From NCBI RefSeq assembly GCF_024172185.1, contig NZ_JAMZEC010000001.1, forward strand, positions 3,286,001-3,350,000: a stretch of DNA of 64,000 bases. The letters are read 5' to 3'. Shown one piece after another: positions 63,956-64,000 of the stretch. Position 1 is the first letter of the stretch; each line of letters begins with the position of its first letter. This DNA is from Nonomuraea roseoviolacea subsp. carminata (GTDB lineage: Bacteria > Actinomycetota > Actinomycetes > Streptosporangiales > Streptosporangiaceae). A model generated the notes under the pieces. The model had not been told where the DNA came from. It ran no database searches and worked only from the letters and a program-made list of their open reading frames with translations. The position numbers were made by a program, and so were the translations under genes.

Positions 63956-64000
63956 TGAAGCATCTGCACTCGGGCAAGGTGCGCGACCTGTACGAGACGC
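63955..64000 (+). CDS. purC: SAICAR synthetase, N-terminal fragment (runs off right edge)
   Basis: Starting at ATG 63955, which overlaps the purD stop, the 15 visible codons read MKHLHSGKVRDLYET. H-x-G-K-V-R-D-L-Y-E is the N-terminal hallmark of PurC, which adds aspartate to CAIR in purine synthesis. The rest lies outside the window. The purD-purC coupling is a standard actinobacterial arrangement. Confidence 0.85.
   Translation, partial: MKHLHSGKVRDLYET

Overview
The window comes from a high-GC filamentous actinobacterium. The GC content, frequent GTG starts, ECF sigma factors, SpoIIE-type phosphatases, a CvnA-type kinase and the gene order pyrE, DedA, fba, DUF3151, purA all fit. The overall content looks like Streptosporangiaceae (for example a Nonomuraea-like genome), but that placement is inference. 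No rRNA, tRNA, CRISPR array or intact insertion sequence was seen.

Positions 1-13900 hold the first exon-free start of an MFS transporter, a large LuxR regulator, an RsbQ/RsbP-like pair (alpha/beta hydrolase plus PAS-PP2C phosphatase) with a small kinase-like ATPase, an AsnC regulator divergent from a DUF2000 gene, a glycosyltransferase, a ketopantoate reductase-like enzyme and an orphan CvnA-type kinase. Positions 14000-18740 hold a tiny zinc-ribbon gene, a short second Rho factor, an RlmA-type 23S rRNA methyltransferase and an S9-family protein that has lost its catalytic Ser and His. Positions 18759-27790 form a signalling block: a GAF-PP2C phosphatase divergent from a giant soluble HAMP-repeat hybrid histidine kinase and a stand-alone receiver, then a baeRF-type protein convergent with a NYN-domain protein.

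Positions 27976-31149 encode an unusual 1,057-residue protein that joins an ECF sigma factor, a zinc-finger-like segment, one membrane helix and a long exported C-terminus. Next comes the core block pyrE, RodZ-tail-like protein, DedA, fba, DUF3151 gene and purA. The purA gene is preceded by a strongly self-complementary leader that pairs over the Shine-Dalgarno sequence.

Positions 36000-60830 are accessory. They hold acetyltransferases, regulators of the Lrp, MarR and XRE types, three FAD monooxygenases linked to NmrA-like or MarR genes, a LysE exporter, a serine hydrolase operon under an IS30-HTH/MarR fusion regulator with four repeated operator-like sites, a broken TetR gene that still has its palindromic operator, a UTRA regulator divergent from two small genes, and an ECF sigma factor with a membrane partner. 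Dispersed palindromic repeats occur at about 52.0-52.3, 58.5 and 61.1 kb.

The right edge returns to core metabolism: corA, purD and the start of purC. Together with purA and pyrE, the window carries pieces of both purine and pyrimidine synthesis.
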